Assembly: GCF_001458315.1 (NCBI RefSeq)
Contig: NZ_CYRX01000006.1
Coordinates: 1 to 54,778, forward strand
Direction of reading: 5' to 3'
Source: Thalassobacter stenotrophicus
GTDB lineage: Bacteria; Pseudomonadota; Alphaproteobacteria; Rhodobacterales; Rhodobacteraceae
DNA length: 54,778 nucleotides
The position numbers were made by a program, and so were the translations under genes. The notes under the pieces were generated by a model. It was given only the letters and a program-made list of their open reading frames with translations. It was not told the DNA's origin and did not search any database. Shown here piece after piece: positions 24,368 to 33,731 of this stretch (position 1 is its first letter; each line of letters opens with the position of its first letter).

Positions 24368-24440
24368 CGCGTATTCTCAGTACAGAGCGACATCAGGATG
24401 TCAGGCCCTGACAATTCGACTTGTTACTGACCCCATCTAT

Positions 24441-25151
24441 TCAGTTAAGCGGGCGCGGAAAGTTCGGCCTGTCGGTGTTGTAGTGTTCGGCAAGATAGTC
24501 GAGGATCTCGGTTCGGTCGGGTTCTTCGATTTCGGACATCCCTTGCTCTTCGACCATCCACTCCAACATTTTGTCCCATTCGTCGCGGGTCAGCCCCTGT
24601 TGGGCGACAATTTTCTCGGAATGACAGGCGATGCAGCTATAGTACGTTGTCTCGACGCCCGGCGCATCGAACAAAACTCCGAATTCGTACTCTTCTTCAC
24701 CCTCAGTCGTCTCCAATACAGCCTCGGTCGCGCCGAGGGTTAAGGGGTCGTCGGAGAACGTGTTCAGAAAGGCGATCAAGTTCGCACGATCTTCTTCTTT
24801 CTTGAGCCCAGCAAAGCTCATCTTGGTGCCTTTGACCTCGGCCCTGGGTTTTGTGAGAAACGCATCGAGGCGGTCAATGGTCCAATCGCCGCCATATTCG
24901 ATCAGAACTTTGGAATACTTAAAGCCGTCGCTGGCCGCAACCGGTCCACCGACCGTGCCGTAAAGATTCGGGCCGACTTTGTTCTTGTCGCCTTGTTCGA
25001 CGGTGTGACAGGCGGCACATTTCTTGAAGACCCGCTCCCCCTTGGTGGCGTCTGCGTCGGCGAGGGCTGCGTCAAGGTCAGCAAAAGCAGGCGAGGTAAG
25101 CCCGAAGGCAAGTGCAAAAAGAGAGAGATTTCGCAGAGTTGCGAAGGACAT
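24441..25151 (-). CDS. Di-haem cytochrome c, electron acceptor of sulfite dehydrogenase (cytochrome c550 and SorB-like domains)
   Basis: A 236-residue periplasmic protein with a Sec signal peptide (1-24, ending PAFA). Domain 1 is a class I cytochrome c with CAACH (45-49) and axial Met in [20 protein letters not shown]. Domain 2 has CIACH (173-177) followed by [19 protein letters not shown], the pattern of the small SorB subunit of sulfite dehydrogenases. Carrying both in one chain suggests a fused relay from the molybdenum subunit to the respiratory chain. It lies 57 bases downstream of the sulfite dehydrogenase gene on the same strand. Confidence 0.88.
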   Translation of the reverse strand: MSFATLRNLSLFALAFGLTSPAFADLDAALADADATKGERVFKKCAACHTVEQGDKNKVGPNLYGTVGGPVAASDGFKYSKVLIEYGGDWTIDRLDAFLTKPRAEVKGTKMSFAGLKKEEDRANLIAFLNTFSDDPLTLGATEAVLETTEGEEEYEFGVLFDAPGVETTYYSCIACHSEKIVAQQGLTRDEWDKMLEWMVEEQGMSEIEEPDRTEILDYLAEHYNTDRPNFPRPLN

Positions 25152-25208
25152 GAGATTACTCCAGTCTGGAAGTGTTGGGGGGGCGGCTTGAAACCGCCCC
25201 GGTATTGG

Positions 25209-26504
25209 TCAGCTTGCTCGAACACCCACGCGGTGCATGGTATTGTTCAGATAGCCTTTCGGGTTCCAGTCGATGGCAAAGGGCTGCATGGTGCCTTCGC
25301 TGTCGGTTGCGCGCGCCCAGACTTCGTAATAACCCGCTTGCGGGAACGTGACGTTGGCGCGCCAATTCTGCCAGGCTCCGTCGTTTACCGGCGCATCCAG
25401 CTCAGCGTCCATCCACGTTGACCCGAAATCGGTCGAAATCTCGACCTTGCTGACGGTGCGATCGCCTGACCATGCGTGGCCGCGCACCTCGGTCTCCATT
25501 CCGGACTCCGCGCCATTTGCCGGGAAGGTTACCAGCGATTTGACCGGCATCCTCTCGATGATCACGAAATCTTCCTTCGGCACGTCCTGCCCTGCGGAAA
25601 CTGGATAGGCCGGAACGCGATAGGCCGTTCCCGTCATCTTTGGGCCGTCATGCACCTGATCGCGCAACTCGATCCGGGTTAGCCACTTATGTCCTGTCGA
25701 GGCCGGCCAGCCCGGCACGACAAGACGCAACGGCGCGCCGTTCATCGGGTGCAACGCATCACCATTCATCTCGAACGCGATCAGGATGTTGTCGGTCATG
25801 GCCTTTGCAATGGGTACGCCACGCGAGATCGGCAGTTTGTCCGGGTCGCCTGATAGGTGTCCGTCGGCGCCGTAGTGCGCGGTGTAGACAACGTTTGATT
25901 GCACACCCGCCTTCTCGAGCACGTCCTTGAGGCGCACGCCGGTCCATTCTGAACAGGCCACCGCGCCATAGGTCCACTGGTTCCCTTTGGCTGGTGGATT
26001 GAAAAAGCCGCGGCCGTTACCGCCGCATTCCAGCGTCAGCGCCATCGTCACGACCTCGAACTGCTCTCGCATATCAGCAATGGTCAGTTCAAGCGGCGTA
26101 TCGACGAAACCGTCAATGGTCAGCGTCCACGTAGCTGGATCGACATCTTCCGGCGGGATGCCGTTGTTGCGAATGAAGTGGCGGCTGGTGGGCGTGATCG
26201 CATCATCCAGCAGTTCGGGTGGTGTTTCAGCGTTTAGGGGGCGGTCATTGAGCAAAGTCAGCCCGTCTTTGCCGAACAGCACATTCTCTTGCGCCATCGC
26301 GGCGGGCACAAAACCGATAGGCATGTTGCGGTGGAACGGGATTGAAGTGCCAACCATCGCGGCCATCGTGGCAAGGCCAGTGCGCTTCAGAAACCCGCGC
26401 CGGTCCGGGTTCGCGACCCGTCCGAAAAACTCTTTGTCTGCCTTCTCCGGATCGTCCGCAAAAAACTCCTGAACCGAGCGTTTCTTGTCCTCATCTAGCG
26501 CCAT
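25209..26504 (-). CDS. Sulfite dehydrogenase, molybdopterin catalytic subunit (SorA/SoxC family)
   Basis: A 431-residue sulfite-oxidase family enzyme. A Tat signal is visible (DRRGFLKRTG at 34-43 with a hydrophobic stretch to about 72). Cys160 in LECGGNGRGFF is the molybdenum ligand; the Mo-binding domain spans about 95-300 and the dimerisation domain 310-431 (SAGQDVPKEDFVIIERMPVKSLVTFP onwards). It oxidises sulfite to sulfate in the periplasm and passes electrons to the downstream cytochrome. The ATG at 26504 follows GGGAGGAAAAC. An ECF-type promoter lies about 57 bases upstream. Confidence 0.92.
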   Translation of the reverse strand: MALDEDKKRSVQEFFADDPEKADKEFFGRVANPDRRGFLKRTGLATMAAMVGTSIPFHRNMPIGFVPAAMAQENVLFGKDGLTLLNDRPLNAETPPELLDDAITPTSRHFIRNNGIPPEDVDPATWTLTIDGFVDTPLELTIADMREQFEVVTMALTLECGGNGRGFFNPPAKGNQWTYGAVACSEWTGVRLKDVLEKAGVQSNVVYTAHYGADGHLSGDPDKLPISRGVPIAKAMTDNILIAFEMNGDALHPMNGAPLRLVVPGWPASTGHKWLTRIELRDQVHDGPKMTGTAYRVPAYPVSAGQDVPKEDFVIIERMPVKSLVTFPANGAESGMETEVRGHAWSGDRTVSKVEISTDFGSTWMDAELDAPVNDGAWQNWRANVTFPQAGYYEVWARATDSEGTMQPFAIDWNPKGYLNNTMHRVGVRAS

Positions 26505-26560
26505 GTTTTCCTCCCTAGGCTGTTGGTGCGGTGCACAAATGCACACCATCATTTGATAGA

Positions 26561-26588
26561 GAGACGTACGGGGAAGGCGATTTATTCC
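26561..26588 (-). promoter_or_regulatory. Candidate ECF sigma promoter of the sulfite dehydrogenase operon
   Basis: On the minus strand GGAAT (26584-26588) is followed after exactly 17 bases by CGTCTC (26561-26566), close to the common ECF form GGAAC-N16/17-CGTCT. It lies 57 bases upstream of the start codon, in the same cassette as an ECF sigma gene. Confidence 0.6.
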
Positions 26589-27157
26589 GAACGTTTGAGA
26601 ATTTTTTGACACGCCGGTTCGTGTGTCCGAGTTTGCAACGCAAAAAAGCCCACTGATGCCAGCCATCTGTTATCTAACGCGATTTTCAGTGTCCGCTTTT
26701 GAGTTTGCCGTTCGACGTGAGTGCATGAGCTGCGAAAGACGGTCTCCGCCCTTGCTATTTTTCGTTGCCGTCACAAAACGCAAAAAACAGCCGTTCGCTA
26801 TAAAGTGGCAGACGGCGGCAAAGTCTAAGATTTTTTGATGCGGGCCAGTGCGTTAGGTTTGTTTCGGGCGGTGTGGCCCGCGTTGACAAATCTGACAAGG
26901 TGGAAGCCGCGGGATGCGTGTGCCGCTCTATGGGGAAAGCGCAGGCATCTGTCCCTGATATTGTTTGATGTTTCGCCGGGTTTGCTGAGCTTGGTCGTTT
27001 GGCCTCATGGCCTTCGTGGTAGTTTCAGGAACCATCGTGGGTCTTGCCGGGGCAGTTTTTATCGGCTTGTGCGGTGAGGACGTGCGTTGGCCAAAGCGCA
27101 TCGTTGACCGACGCGTCAATTGTCGGATCGGAGAATATTTCAAAGACGGGCTCTTCA
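26589..27157. other. Gene-free stretch between the sulfite operon and the IS91-type element
   Basis: No recognisable gene. It includes the start of the sulfite operon's upstream region, a stretch with GCCGTTCG-type motifs also seen in the interspersed repeats (about 26700-26830), and the presumed 3' end of the IS91-type element just below 27158. Element ends were not located by eye. Confidence 0.4.
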
Positions 27158-28354
27158 TCATGCGGCCTGCTTTCTTGGCGGCGCTCGGGTTCGGGGTTTC
27201 TGTCCGCGCCGGAAGGTCTCGATGATGCGCATGGGTCCTCCGCAATCGGGGCACGGTTCCCGCAATGTGAGCGGCGGCGCGGGATTGTCGATCGATGGGG
27301 CTGGCTCAGCCGTTGCAATTGCACAGAGCAAATCACGGATCTTGGCGACTTTGTCCTTACGGCGAGCGCCTGCGAGGAAGCCATAATGCCGTATGCGGTG
27401 GAACCGATCGGGCAGGACATGCATCAGGAAGCGGCGGATGAACTCGCCAGTCGGCAATCGCATCACCTTCATGCGATCACCCTGCTTGATCCTGTAATCC
27501 TTCCATCGGAACGCCACGGTACCAGCATCAGCGCTGACCAGTCGGTGGTTGGAGATCGCTACGCGGTGGGTGTAGCGGGCCAGATACGCGAGTACTGCCT
27601 CGGGCCCACCAAATGGCGGTTTGGCATACACGACCCAGTCGACTTTGCGCAGTGGAGCCACCCATTCGGCGAAGGCGCTGGCATCTGCCAATCCAGCAAG
27701 GTCGGCGAAGAACTTCAGCTGCCCTGTGCGGTGCAGAGCCATCAGACCTTCAATAAACAGCCGCCGGAACAGCCGTGACAGCACGCGCACATGCAGAAAG
27801 AAGCCCGGCTTGCAGGCGATCCACTCGGTGCCATCCGACGACAGGCCACCGCCAGGAACGATCATGTGGATGTGGGGATGATGCGTGAGCGCGGAGCCCC
27901 AGGTGTGCAACACGCTGGTCATACCAACGCGTGCACCCAGGCGTTTGGGATCGGCTGCGATGGTGGCTATCGTCTCAGCTGACGCTTTGAACAACAGCCC
28001 GTAGATTGCCCGCTTGTTCCAGAGGGCGACCTGCGCGATCTCCGCGGGCAGCGTAAAGACTACATGGAAGTACTCAACTGGCAGCAGGTCTTCTGAACGC
28101 GCTGCCATCCAGTCGCGCGCCGCAGGTGCCTGGCATTTGGGGCAGTGTCGGTTTTTGCACGAGTTATACGCGATGTGTTGATGGTTGCATTTGGTGCACG
28201 CCGCCACATGCCCGCCGAGCGCCTCCGTCCGGCAAGCCTCAATCGCAGACATAACCCTCAACTGCGCAAGGTTCAGGTGCCCCGCATTTACCCTCCGATA
28301 GGCAGGGCCGTGTGTTCGAAAGATGTCAGCGACCTCTAGTTTTGGGCGCGGCAA
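27158..28354 (-). CDS. IS91 family transposase
   Basis: A 398-residue transposase. The N-terminal zinc finger has CTKCNHQHIAYNSCKNRHCPKCQ cysteines (about 53-75), HHPHIHMIVPGG is the HUH metal motif (about 157-168), and YLARYTHRVAISNHRL contains the catalytic tyrosine region of rolling-circle transposases. IS91-type elements move by single-strand transfer without target duplication. The reading frame appears complete. The broken recombinase gene immediately upstream is the partner often found in this group. Confidence 0.92.
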   Translation of the reverse strand: MPRPKLEVADIFRTHGPAYRRVNAGHLNLAQLRVMSAIEACRTEALGGHVAACTKCNHQHIAYNSCKNRHCPKCQAPAARDWMAARSEDLLPVEYFHVVFTLPAEIAQVALWNKRAIYGLLFKASAETIATIAADPKRLGARVGMTSVLHTWGSALTHHPHIHMIVPGGGLSSDGTEWIACKPGFFLHVRVLSRLFRRLFIEGLMALHRTGQLKFFADLAGLADASAFAEWVAPLRKVDWVVYAKPPFGGPEAVLAYLARYTHRVAISNHRLVSADAGTVAFRWKDYRIKQGDRMKVMRLPTGEFIRRFLMHVLPDRFHRIRHYGFLAGARRKDKVAKIRDLLCAIATAEPAPSIDNPAPPLTLREPCPDCGGPMRIIETFRRGQKPRTRAPPRKQAA

Positions 28355-28366
28355 AGCCCGGACCCG

Positions 28367-29242
28367 TCACTCTGACCTTCGATCCTGAAGCTGCGCCAGC
28401 AACTCGTAGGGGCTGTCAGTGTCCCGGATCAGCTTTGTCGCGACATGAGTGTATTGGGCCGTCGTACTAAGCTTGGCGTGGCCCAGTAAAACCTGAATGA
28501 CCCTAACATCGGTTCCAGCTTCGAGAAGGTGGGTGGCAAAGCTATGGCGGCGTGTGCAACGTGCTCCTCGGCGTCTTGATACCGGCCACGTGCTTGACTG
28601 CGCTAAACGCCCGGTGCAGCTGGCGCGGTGAGATCGGATTGATCCGAGGCTTTCCGGGAAAAAGCCAGCCATCGGGCCGCGCTTCTTTCCAATAATCGCG
28701 CAGCAGGCCCAACAAACCCGGTTACAACATCACCTTGCGGTCTTTGCCGCCTTTACCGCGTTCGACATGGATCAGCATCCGGTCGCTGTCGATGTCAGTG
28801 ACTTTGAGATTGCACACCTCCGACGCACGAAGCCCTTGCCATAGGAAATGCTGAGCGCCGCGCGATACTTCAGCCCCGGTCCGGGTGCCACCTTCAGCAA
28901 TTCGAACACTTCCTCGACGCTCAGCACGACAGGCAGTCTGCGCGGCTCCGTGCGGAAGTGCAGACACTGCTTCATCTCGAGCTTCTTGCACGTCGTCTCA
29001 AAAAAGAAGCGCAACCCAACGAGCCGCGCGTTGTACGTTGAAGGCGTGACGTTCGTGTTCACCATGTGAAGCTGATAGGCGCGCAGGTCTTCCGCAGTCG
29101 CCGTGTCGGGTGAGCGGCTGATGAACTCTGCCAAGTAGCGAGCCGCCCGAATATGCGCTTTCTGGGAGCTCTCCCCCAGGCCTTTGATCCGCATATCTTC
29201 TATCATCCGTTCGCGCAGTGGCGTGGTCTTTTGATCCACCAT
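28367..29242 (-). pseudogene. Disrupted tyrosine recombinase of the IS91-type element
   Basis: Read on the minus strand the family order is preserved but split over frames: N-terminal SAM-like domain (TTPLRERMIEDMRIKGLGESSQKAHIRAARYLAEF) and start of the catalytic domain; a frameshift near 28850; [35 protein letters not shown] ended by a stop at 28722-28724; and after another shift near 28545, [37 protein letters not shown] with the HxxR, His and Tyr boxes. At least three lesions mean it is non-functional. The gap to the transposase start is only 12 bases. Confidence 0.88.
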
Positions 29243-29864
29243 GGGATCCTCCTGTCCGTTGATTGAGAGGTCCCAATCGTCAGACAGACGCGCTCATTTC
29301 CAAAATCACGATACTCAGATCACCGCGCCAACCTCACCACACGCGCCCTTGCCGCGGTAGCGGCTTCGTCCAAGTCCCGCATAGCTGACCTTGATGCTCT
29401 GTGCAGCGAATGACCACATTCCGCCAATCGTGTCGAGCGACGTCGACGGTGCAGAGCGGCCCTCGGTGGTCCGCGCAGCGAACGACTAAAATGAGCCCAC
29501 TGCGGAAGAGTCGAATTTGTGCAGCGTGCGCTCGCAGCGTGGATTGTGCTGCATTAGCGAAGATTTTGATGTGCAATACGGCGTAAGAAACAGCCATTCG
29601 CACAACCCGCAGCATAGATATAGCGGCTAAGGATCAAGTCGCGGACAAAGGGTGAATCCGCCGCGTTTGGACCAAGGTCTGCAATGCTCGAGGCAATATT
29701 GCGGCGTATTCCGGTAGGCTGGGCATTCACTGAAGCAGCGAGTTCATTTATTTGGTGGTCGTCTCCTAACTGAACCCAATGAATGCTTTGTTCTGTGCGG
29801 CAATTGCCAGTTTGGCATCAAGATTGCTTAACGGTCCCGACCGGTTGCCTTCTCTATTCCCGTT
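29243..29864. other. Gene-free stretch with interspersed repeat
   Basis: No recognisable gene. It contains a second copy of the repeat seen at 22113-22160 (here 29453-29501), then CTGCATTAGCGAAG (29547-29560), a block also present near 39727. The remainder shows nothing recognisable. Confidence 0.5.
29453..29501. repeat. Interspersed non-coding repeat, copy B
   Basis: AGAGCGGCCCTCGGTGGTCCGC followed by GCAGCGAACG and GAGCCCA aligns with copy A at 22113-22160. It lies outside genes, downstream of the hexuronate operon and next to the IS91-type element. Confidence 0.6.
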
Positions 29865-30923
29865 TCATACAGGGAAATCGACACCGTATTTTGCGGCCGC
29901 TGACCGCAAGACATCGGCGACGTCCGCAGGAAGTGCAATCCCCTGCTGTTGGGCAATTTGGTATTTCCGCCACTCGATTTCACCGGGTAGGTAAATGTGA
30001 TCCGCATTCACGGCTTTGTCAGCGCTTTGGACGTGAGCTGTCAGCCCGTCCATATAATTCAAAAAATTTCTTCCCGCGGCGAAGGTGTCGGGATTAATTG
30101 CAATAAAGGTGAAGGACTGATTGACCGGTTCAGGTGTTGATGACACCCAACAGTTGACTTTATCCGGCGTGGGGCCGCCGCTGAGACCGGCACATAAAGC
30201 TTCGATCAGGAAGGCGAAGCCGTAGCCTTTATGCGCTGCGAAAGGCAGCAGGGCTCCTTCTTCGGGGTAGTGTGAAGGATCGTTGGTCGGGACTCCATCC
30301 TTATCCACAAGCCAGCCGTCGGGTATTGTTTCACCCCTTGCCTTGGCGCGAAACACCTTGGTCGCAGCGACGGCTGATGTCGCGATATCGAAAAATACAG
30401 GTCTGCCCGAAGTTGGAATTCCATAAGCGAACGGGTTGGTGCCCAGAACTGGTCCTTTTGTGCCCGGTACGGCTATGCATGGATCCACATTGCACATCGC
30501 AATACCGATCATTCCTGCTTCCGCAGCCATGACTGCAAAATAGCCCGCGGCACCAAAATGCCCAATATTCCGAGCAGTTACAGTGGCGGTCCCGGCATCG
30601 CGTGCTTTATTGATGGCCATCTCCATGCCGTCGATTGCCGTTTGGAATGCCATTGCTCTTTTGCCGTCGATAGACGCCCATGTCGGACCTTCATCGATGA
30701 CAGAGGCGGTCGCATTCAGGTCCATTTTTCCGGTCTCGAAATTTTCCAGGAGTTTAGGGAGCTGCCGTGTTCCATGCGTATGAACACCCCACATGTCCGT
30801 TGTCACCAGTACATCTGCCGTTGCTCTAGCGCCTTTGGAGTCCAGCTTAGCCAGTTCCATCATCTTCAGACAGAGCGCCCTGAGGTCGGTTTCTGAGACT
30901 AACGTTTCGTTTTGGGTTGTCAT
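29865..30923 (-). CDS. Ldh2/malate dehydrogenase (MDH2) family NAD(P)-dependent oxidoreductase
   Basis: A 352-residue member of the type-2 malate/L-lactate dehydrogenase family, which also includes 2,3-diketo-L-gulonate reductase (YiaK), ureidoglycolate and sulfolactate dehydrogenases. Conserved pieces are WGVHTHGTRQLPKLL (about 50-64), NIGHFGAAGYFAVMAAEAGMIGIAMCN (about 116-142) and GTNPFAYGIP (about 160-169). The ATG at 30923 follows GGAGGCAAAC. Third gene of the minus-strand operon with uxuA and uxuB, it probably reduces or oxidises a 2-oxo/2-hydroxy sugar acid feeding that pathway. The exact substrate cannot be read from sequence. Confidence 0.88.
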   Translation of the reverse strand: MTTQNETLVSETDLRALCLKMMELAKLDSKGARATADVLVTTDMWGVHTHGTRQLPKLLENFETGKMDLNATASVIDEGPTWASIDGKRAMAFQTAIDGMEMAINKARDAGTATVTARNIGHFGAAGYFAVMAAEAGMIGIAMCNVDPCIAVPGTKGPVLGTNPFAYGIPTSGRPVFFDIATSAVAATKVFRAKARGETIPDGWLVDKDGVPTNDPSHYPEEGALLPFAAHKGYGFAFLIEALCAGLSGGPTPDKVNCWVSSTPEPVNQSFTFIAINPDTFAAGRNFLNYMDGLTAHVQSADKAVNADHIYLPGEIEWRKYQIAQQQGIALPADVADVLRSAAAKYGVDFPV

Positions 30924-30979
30924 GTTTGCCTCCGGCAAGTTCTGTTTCTCAAAGTGACACGTAGATGGCTGATTGCGGC

Positions 30980-32446
30980 TCACCCGTCCAGGAGGGCCTG
31001 CGCCGCCTTGATCATTCCATCCGATTGTATTGCGCCCAGATGGCTCGTGACGCGCGCTTTCCATCGTGGGTCGCCCGCTAATGTCTGGGGTATCAGGCCA
31101 TCAATTCGCCCGATAGCGGCCAGCACCTCTTGCGGTGTTGTGGTTCCCGTCCATGAGCTGATGAGCGCCTTTTCCAGCGGGTCCTGAAGGCGATAAATAT
31201 CCCCCGACTCGGTCTTGCCGGACGTATAACGAAGCCAAGCTGCGGTCGCGAAAGCGTAAGTATCGTAGGCCATGCCACGCTGCGCCAGCGCCTTAGTAGG
31301 GGTGAATATCCGTTGTCGCATCTTCTGACTTCCATCCATGGCAATTTGAAATGTCGAGTGGGCGATATTCGGATTATCAAAGCGATCTATGAGCGCCTCT
31401 GCATAGTCGTCGTAGTCGAAATCAGGGAGCGGTTTCAAAGTCGCGGCGGTAGAGCGGAGATGACGGCGAAGAAGCGCACGCAGAACCGGATTTTCCATAC
31501 AAGATTTGATCGTGGGGTGCTCTGATACAAAGCCCGCATAGGCCAGAAGAGAATGAGACCCGTTTAACATGCGAAGCTTCATTTCTTCATAGGGTCCGAC
31601 ATTGCTTGTCATGACAGCACCTGCGCGCTCCCACGCGGGGCGGCCGCGAGGAAAGTCATCCTCGATGACCCATTGCGAAAAACGCTCTGTGCGGACTGCG
31701 CATTTGTCCGAATAGCCCGTTTGAACTTCGATGTTCCGAGCAAATTCTTCGGTGACGGCGGGTGTAATCCGGTCCACCATGCTGGATGGGAAGGCGACAT
31801 TGATCTCAATCCATGCCGCCAGCTCCGGATCGACAGCCTCTGCCATCGTCAATGTGACAGCACGAACCACGCGGCCGTTATGCGGAAGGTTGTCACAGCA
31901 GAGAATGGTCAAGCCCGGCTTGCCTGTCTGCCGCCTGAGGTTCATCGTATGAACGAGCAGTCCGGGCACCGTGTTCGCAGCGCTCAGCTCTTCCAGATCC
32001 TCTTGTATGTCGGGGTGGTCCAGAACGATACCCTGCGCTTCTGGATCGTAATGATATGCTTTCTCGGTGACGGTCAGAGTGATTATTTTGCAATCAGGAT
32101 GCGCCAACGCCTCTACGATCTGGCGACGCTTATCCCGTAAGGAATACGAGTGAGCGATGCTGCCAACAAGCGTATTTGTGGCCCCTTCGGCGTCGCATTC
32201 TTCAAGAAAATAGAGCCCGTCCTGGGCTTCAAGTGAATGCGCGAGCGCCTGCGATCGCATGCTAACCGCAGTTATTCGCCAGTCCCCATTGCTTTTGGAA
32301 AGTGCATTATGTGTATACCAAGCCTGATGCGCGCGATGAAAGGCACCAAGCCCGATATGAACTATGCCCACCCCGATTTGCTCCGGTTCGTAAGGCAACA
32401 TTTTGTCATTCAACTGCACGGCCTTGCCGAGTGAAGAGGAGTGCAT
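30980..32446 (-). CDS. uxuB: Mannitol dehydrogenase family, D-mannonate oxidoreductase / fructuronate reductase
   Basis: A 488-residue long-chain polyol dehydrogenase. The NAD site is VGIVHIGLGAFHRAHQAWYTHN (about 26-47), and the catalytic lysine block is MKLRMLNGSHSLLAYAGF (about 300-317), as in E. coli UxuB. It interconverts D-fructuronate and D-mannonate with NAD(H). It starts two bases after the uxuA stop, so the pair is co-translated; product and substrate are shared with the UxuA enzyme. Confidence 0.9.
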   Translation of the reverse strand: MHSSSLGKAVQLNDKMLPYEPEQIGVGIVHIGLGAFHRAHQAWYTHNALSKSNGDWRITAVSMRSQALAHSLEAQDGLYFLEECDAEGATNTLVGSIAHSYSLRDKRRQIVEALAHPDCKIITLTVTEKAYHYDPEAQGIVLDHPDIQEDLEELSAANTVPGLLVHTMNLRRQTGKPGLTILCCDNLPHNGRVVRAVTLTMAEAVDPELAAWIEINVAFPSSMVDRITPAVTEEFARNIEVQTGYSDKCAVRTERFSQWVIEDDFPRGRPAWERAGAVMTSNVGPYEEMKLRMLNGSHSLLAYAGFVSEHPTIKSCMENPVLRALLRRHLRSTAATLKPLPDFDYDDYAEALIDRFDNPNIAHSTFQIAMDGSQKMRQRIFTPTKALAQRGMAYDTYAFATAAWLRYTSGKTESGDIYRLQDPLEKALISSWTGTTTPQEVLAAIGRIDGLIPQTLAGDPRWKARVTSHLGAIQSDGMIKAAQALLDG

Positions 32447-32448
32447 AA

Positions 32449-33654
32449 TCAGGCGGCCTTGTATTCTAGCCCGGCGATGAGCCCGCGCAGCTCGGCGAGA
32501 CCTTTCAAACGGCCGATCGCCGGATAACCCGGTTGTGATTTTCGATTGAGATCATCAAGAATGTCCTGCCCGTGATCTGGACGGAACGGAATGGAGTGAT
32601 CACTCCTACCGAGGCTTTTGCGTCGTGTTTCCTCATCAACGATTGCTGACACGACCGCCGCCATATCAACATCGCCTGACAAATGTTCGGATTCATGAAA
32701 AGAGCCAAAAGTCTGTTTGTGTTCGCGAACGACATTACGCAGATGAATGAAATGCACCCGATCACCCAGTCGTCGCATCATCGTCGGAAGATCATTATCG
32801 GCGCGTGTGCCCAGTGAGCCAGTACAGAACGTTATGCCATTGGCGGGAATGTCGACCGTAGAAATGAGCCGTTGATAGTCGGCTTCCGTTGACATGATCC
32901 GTGGCAACCCCAGCAAGCGTATCGGTGGATCATCTGGGTGGCAGCACAGTCTGAGCCCCAGCTTCTCTGCATGCGGAGCGATGATTTCGAGAAAGTCGGT
33001 CTGGTTCCGAACGAGCTGATCTTCATCGATATCCGCGTAAAGGTTAAGATGATCTGAGATCTGATCCATCGTCATCGTATCGGCCCCGCCCGGCAAACCG
33101 CTGATCACGTTATTTGTCAGCCGTTTTTTATACGCGCCATCACACGCCGAAAACCTGGCGCGCGCTTTTTCGACAAGGGGCTCATCAAAATCCTCTTGGG
33201 CACCGGGGCGCTTAAGAAGGAAAACGTCAAACATAATAAAATCAACTAGATCGAAGCGCATGCAAGTGGCTTGATTCGGAAGCTGATAGGCGAGATCGGT
33301 ACGGGTCCAGTCAAGGATTGGCATGAAATTATAGCAGACGATGTCGATTCCAGCTTCGGACAGATTGACAAGACTCGTCTTGTAATTTTCGACATGCGAG
33401 CGCCAATCTTCTGACTGGCGCTTGATATTCTCGGATACGGGAAGGCTTTCAACGACAGACCAATTCAACGGACTGTGAAGCGCCATCCCTGAGGTGCGAA
33501 TCAGTGACTTGCGGTGACCTATTTCATCTGCAGTCCAAACCTCTCCCGGTGGAATATGGTGTAGAGCGGTCACGATTCCGCTGGCTCCCGACTGAACTAT
33601 GTCCTGAAGGTCTACTTGATCCTTCGGGCCGAACCATCGCCATGTCTCGTACAT
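32449..33654 (-). CDS. uxuA: D-mannonate dehydratase
   Basis: A 401-residue UxuA-type dehydratase (E. coli UxuA is 394). MYETWRWFGPKDQVDLQDIVQSGASGIVTALHH is the standard N-terminus. The metal-site motif CCHPDDPP is at 237-244, with CTGSLG (277-282) and HLRN (304-307). It removes water from D-mannonate to give 2-keto-3-deoxy-D-gluconate, using Mn2+ or Fe2+. The ATG at 33654 is chosen on that N-terminus; the frame extends further upstream without family similarity, across the divergent gntR gene. First gene of the uxuA-uxuB-ldh2 operon. Confidence 0.95.
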   Translation of the reverse strand: MYETWRWFGPKDQVDLQDIVQSGASGIVTALHHIPPGEVWTADEIGHRKSLIRTSGMALHSPLNWSVVESLPVSENIKRQSEDWRSHVENYKTSLVNLSEAGIDIVCYNFMPILDWTRTDLAYQLPNQATCMRFDLVDFIMFDVFLLKRPGAQEDFDEPLVEKARARFSACDGAYKKRLTNNVISGLPGGADTMTMDQISDHLNLYADIDEDQLVRNQTDFLEIIAPHAEKLGLRLCCHPDDPPIRLLGLPRIMSTEADYQRLISTVDIPANGITFCTGSLGTRADNDLPTMMRRLGDRVHFIHLRNVVREHKQTFGSFHESEHLSGDVDMAAVVSAIVDEETRRKSLGRSDHSIPFRPDHGQDILDDLNRKSQPGYPAIGRLKGLAELRGLIAGLEYKAA

Positions 33655-33731
33655 ATTGGACTTCTCGCATTCAAAAATTGCCGTTCTTATGGGACCGTAA
33701 TAGTAGCGCGGAGACGCGGCGTCAATAAGGA

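Larger units (their letters stand above)
27158..29242 (-). mobile_element. IS91-type insertion element (core)
   Basis: The transposase and its disrupted partner recombinase occupy this span; true ends (oriIS/terIS) are probably within a few hundred bases outside it. It separates the sulfite cassette from the hexuronate cassette and could have mobilised either flank by one-ended transposition. Confidence 0.8.

Noticed and set aside
26835-27254. Small frames on both strands just below the IS91-type transposase
   Set aside because: They are mutually overlapping shadows in the presumed 3' end of the element and show no family features.
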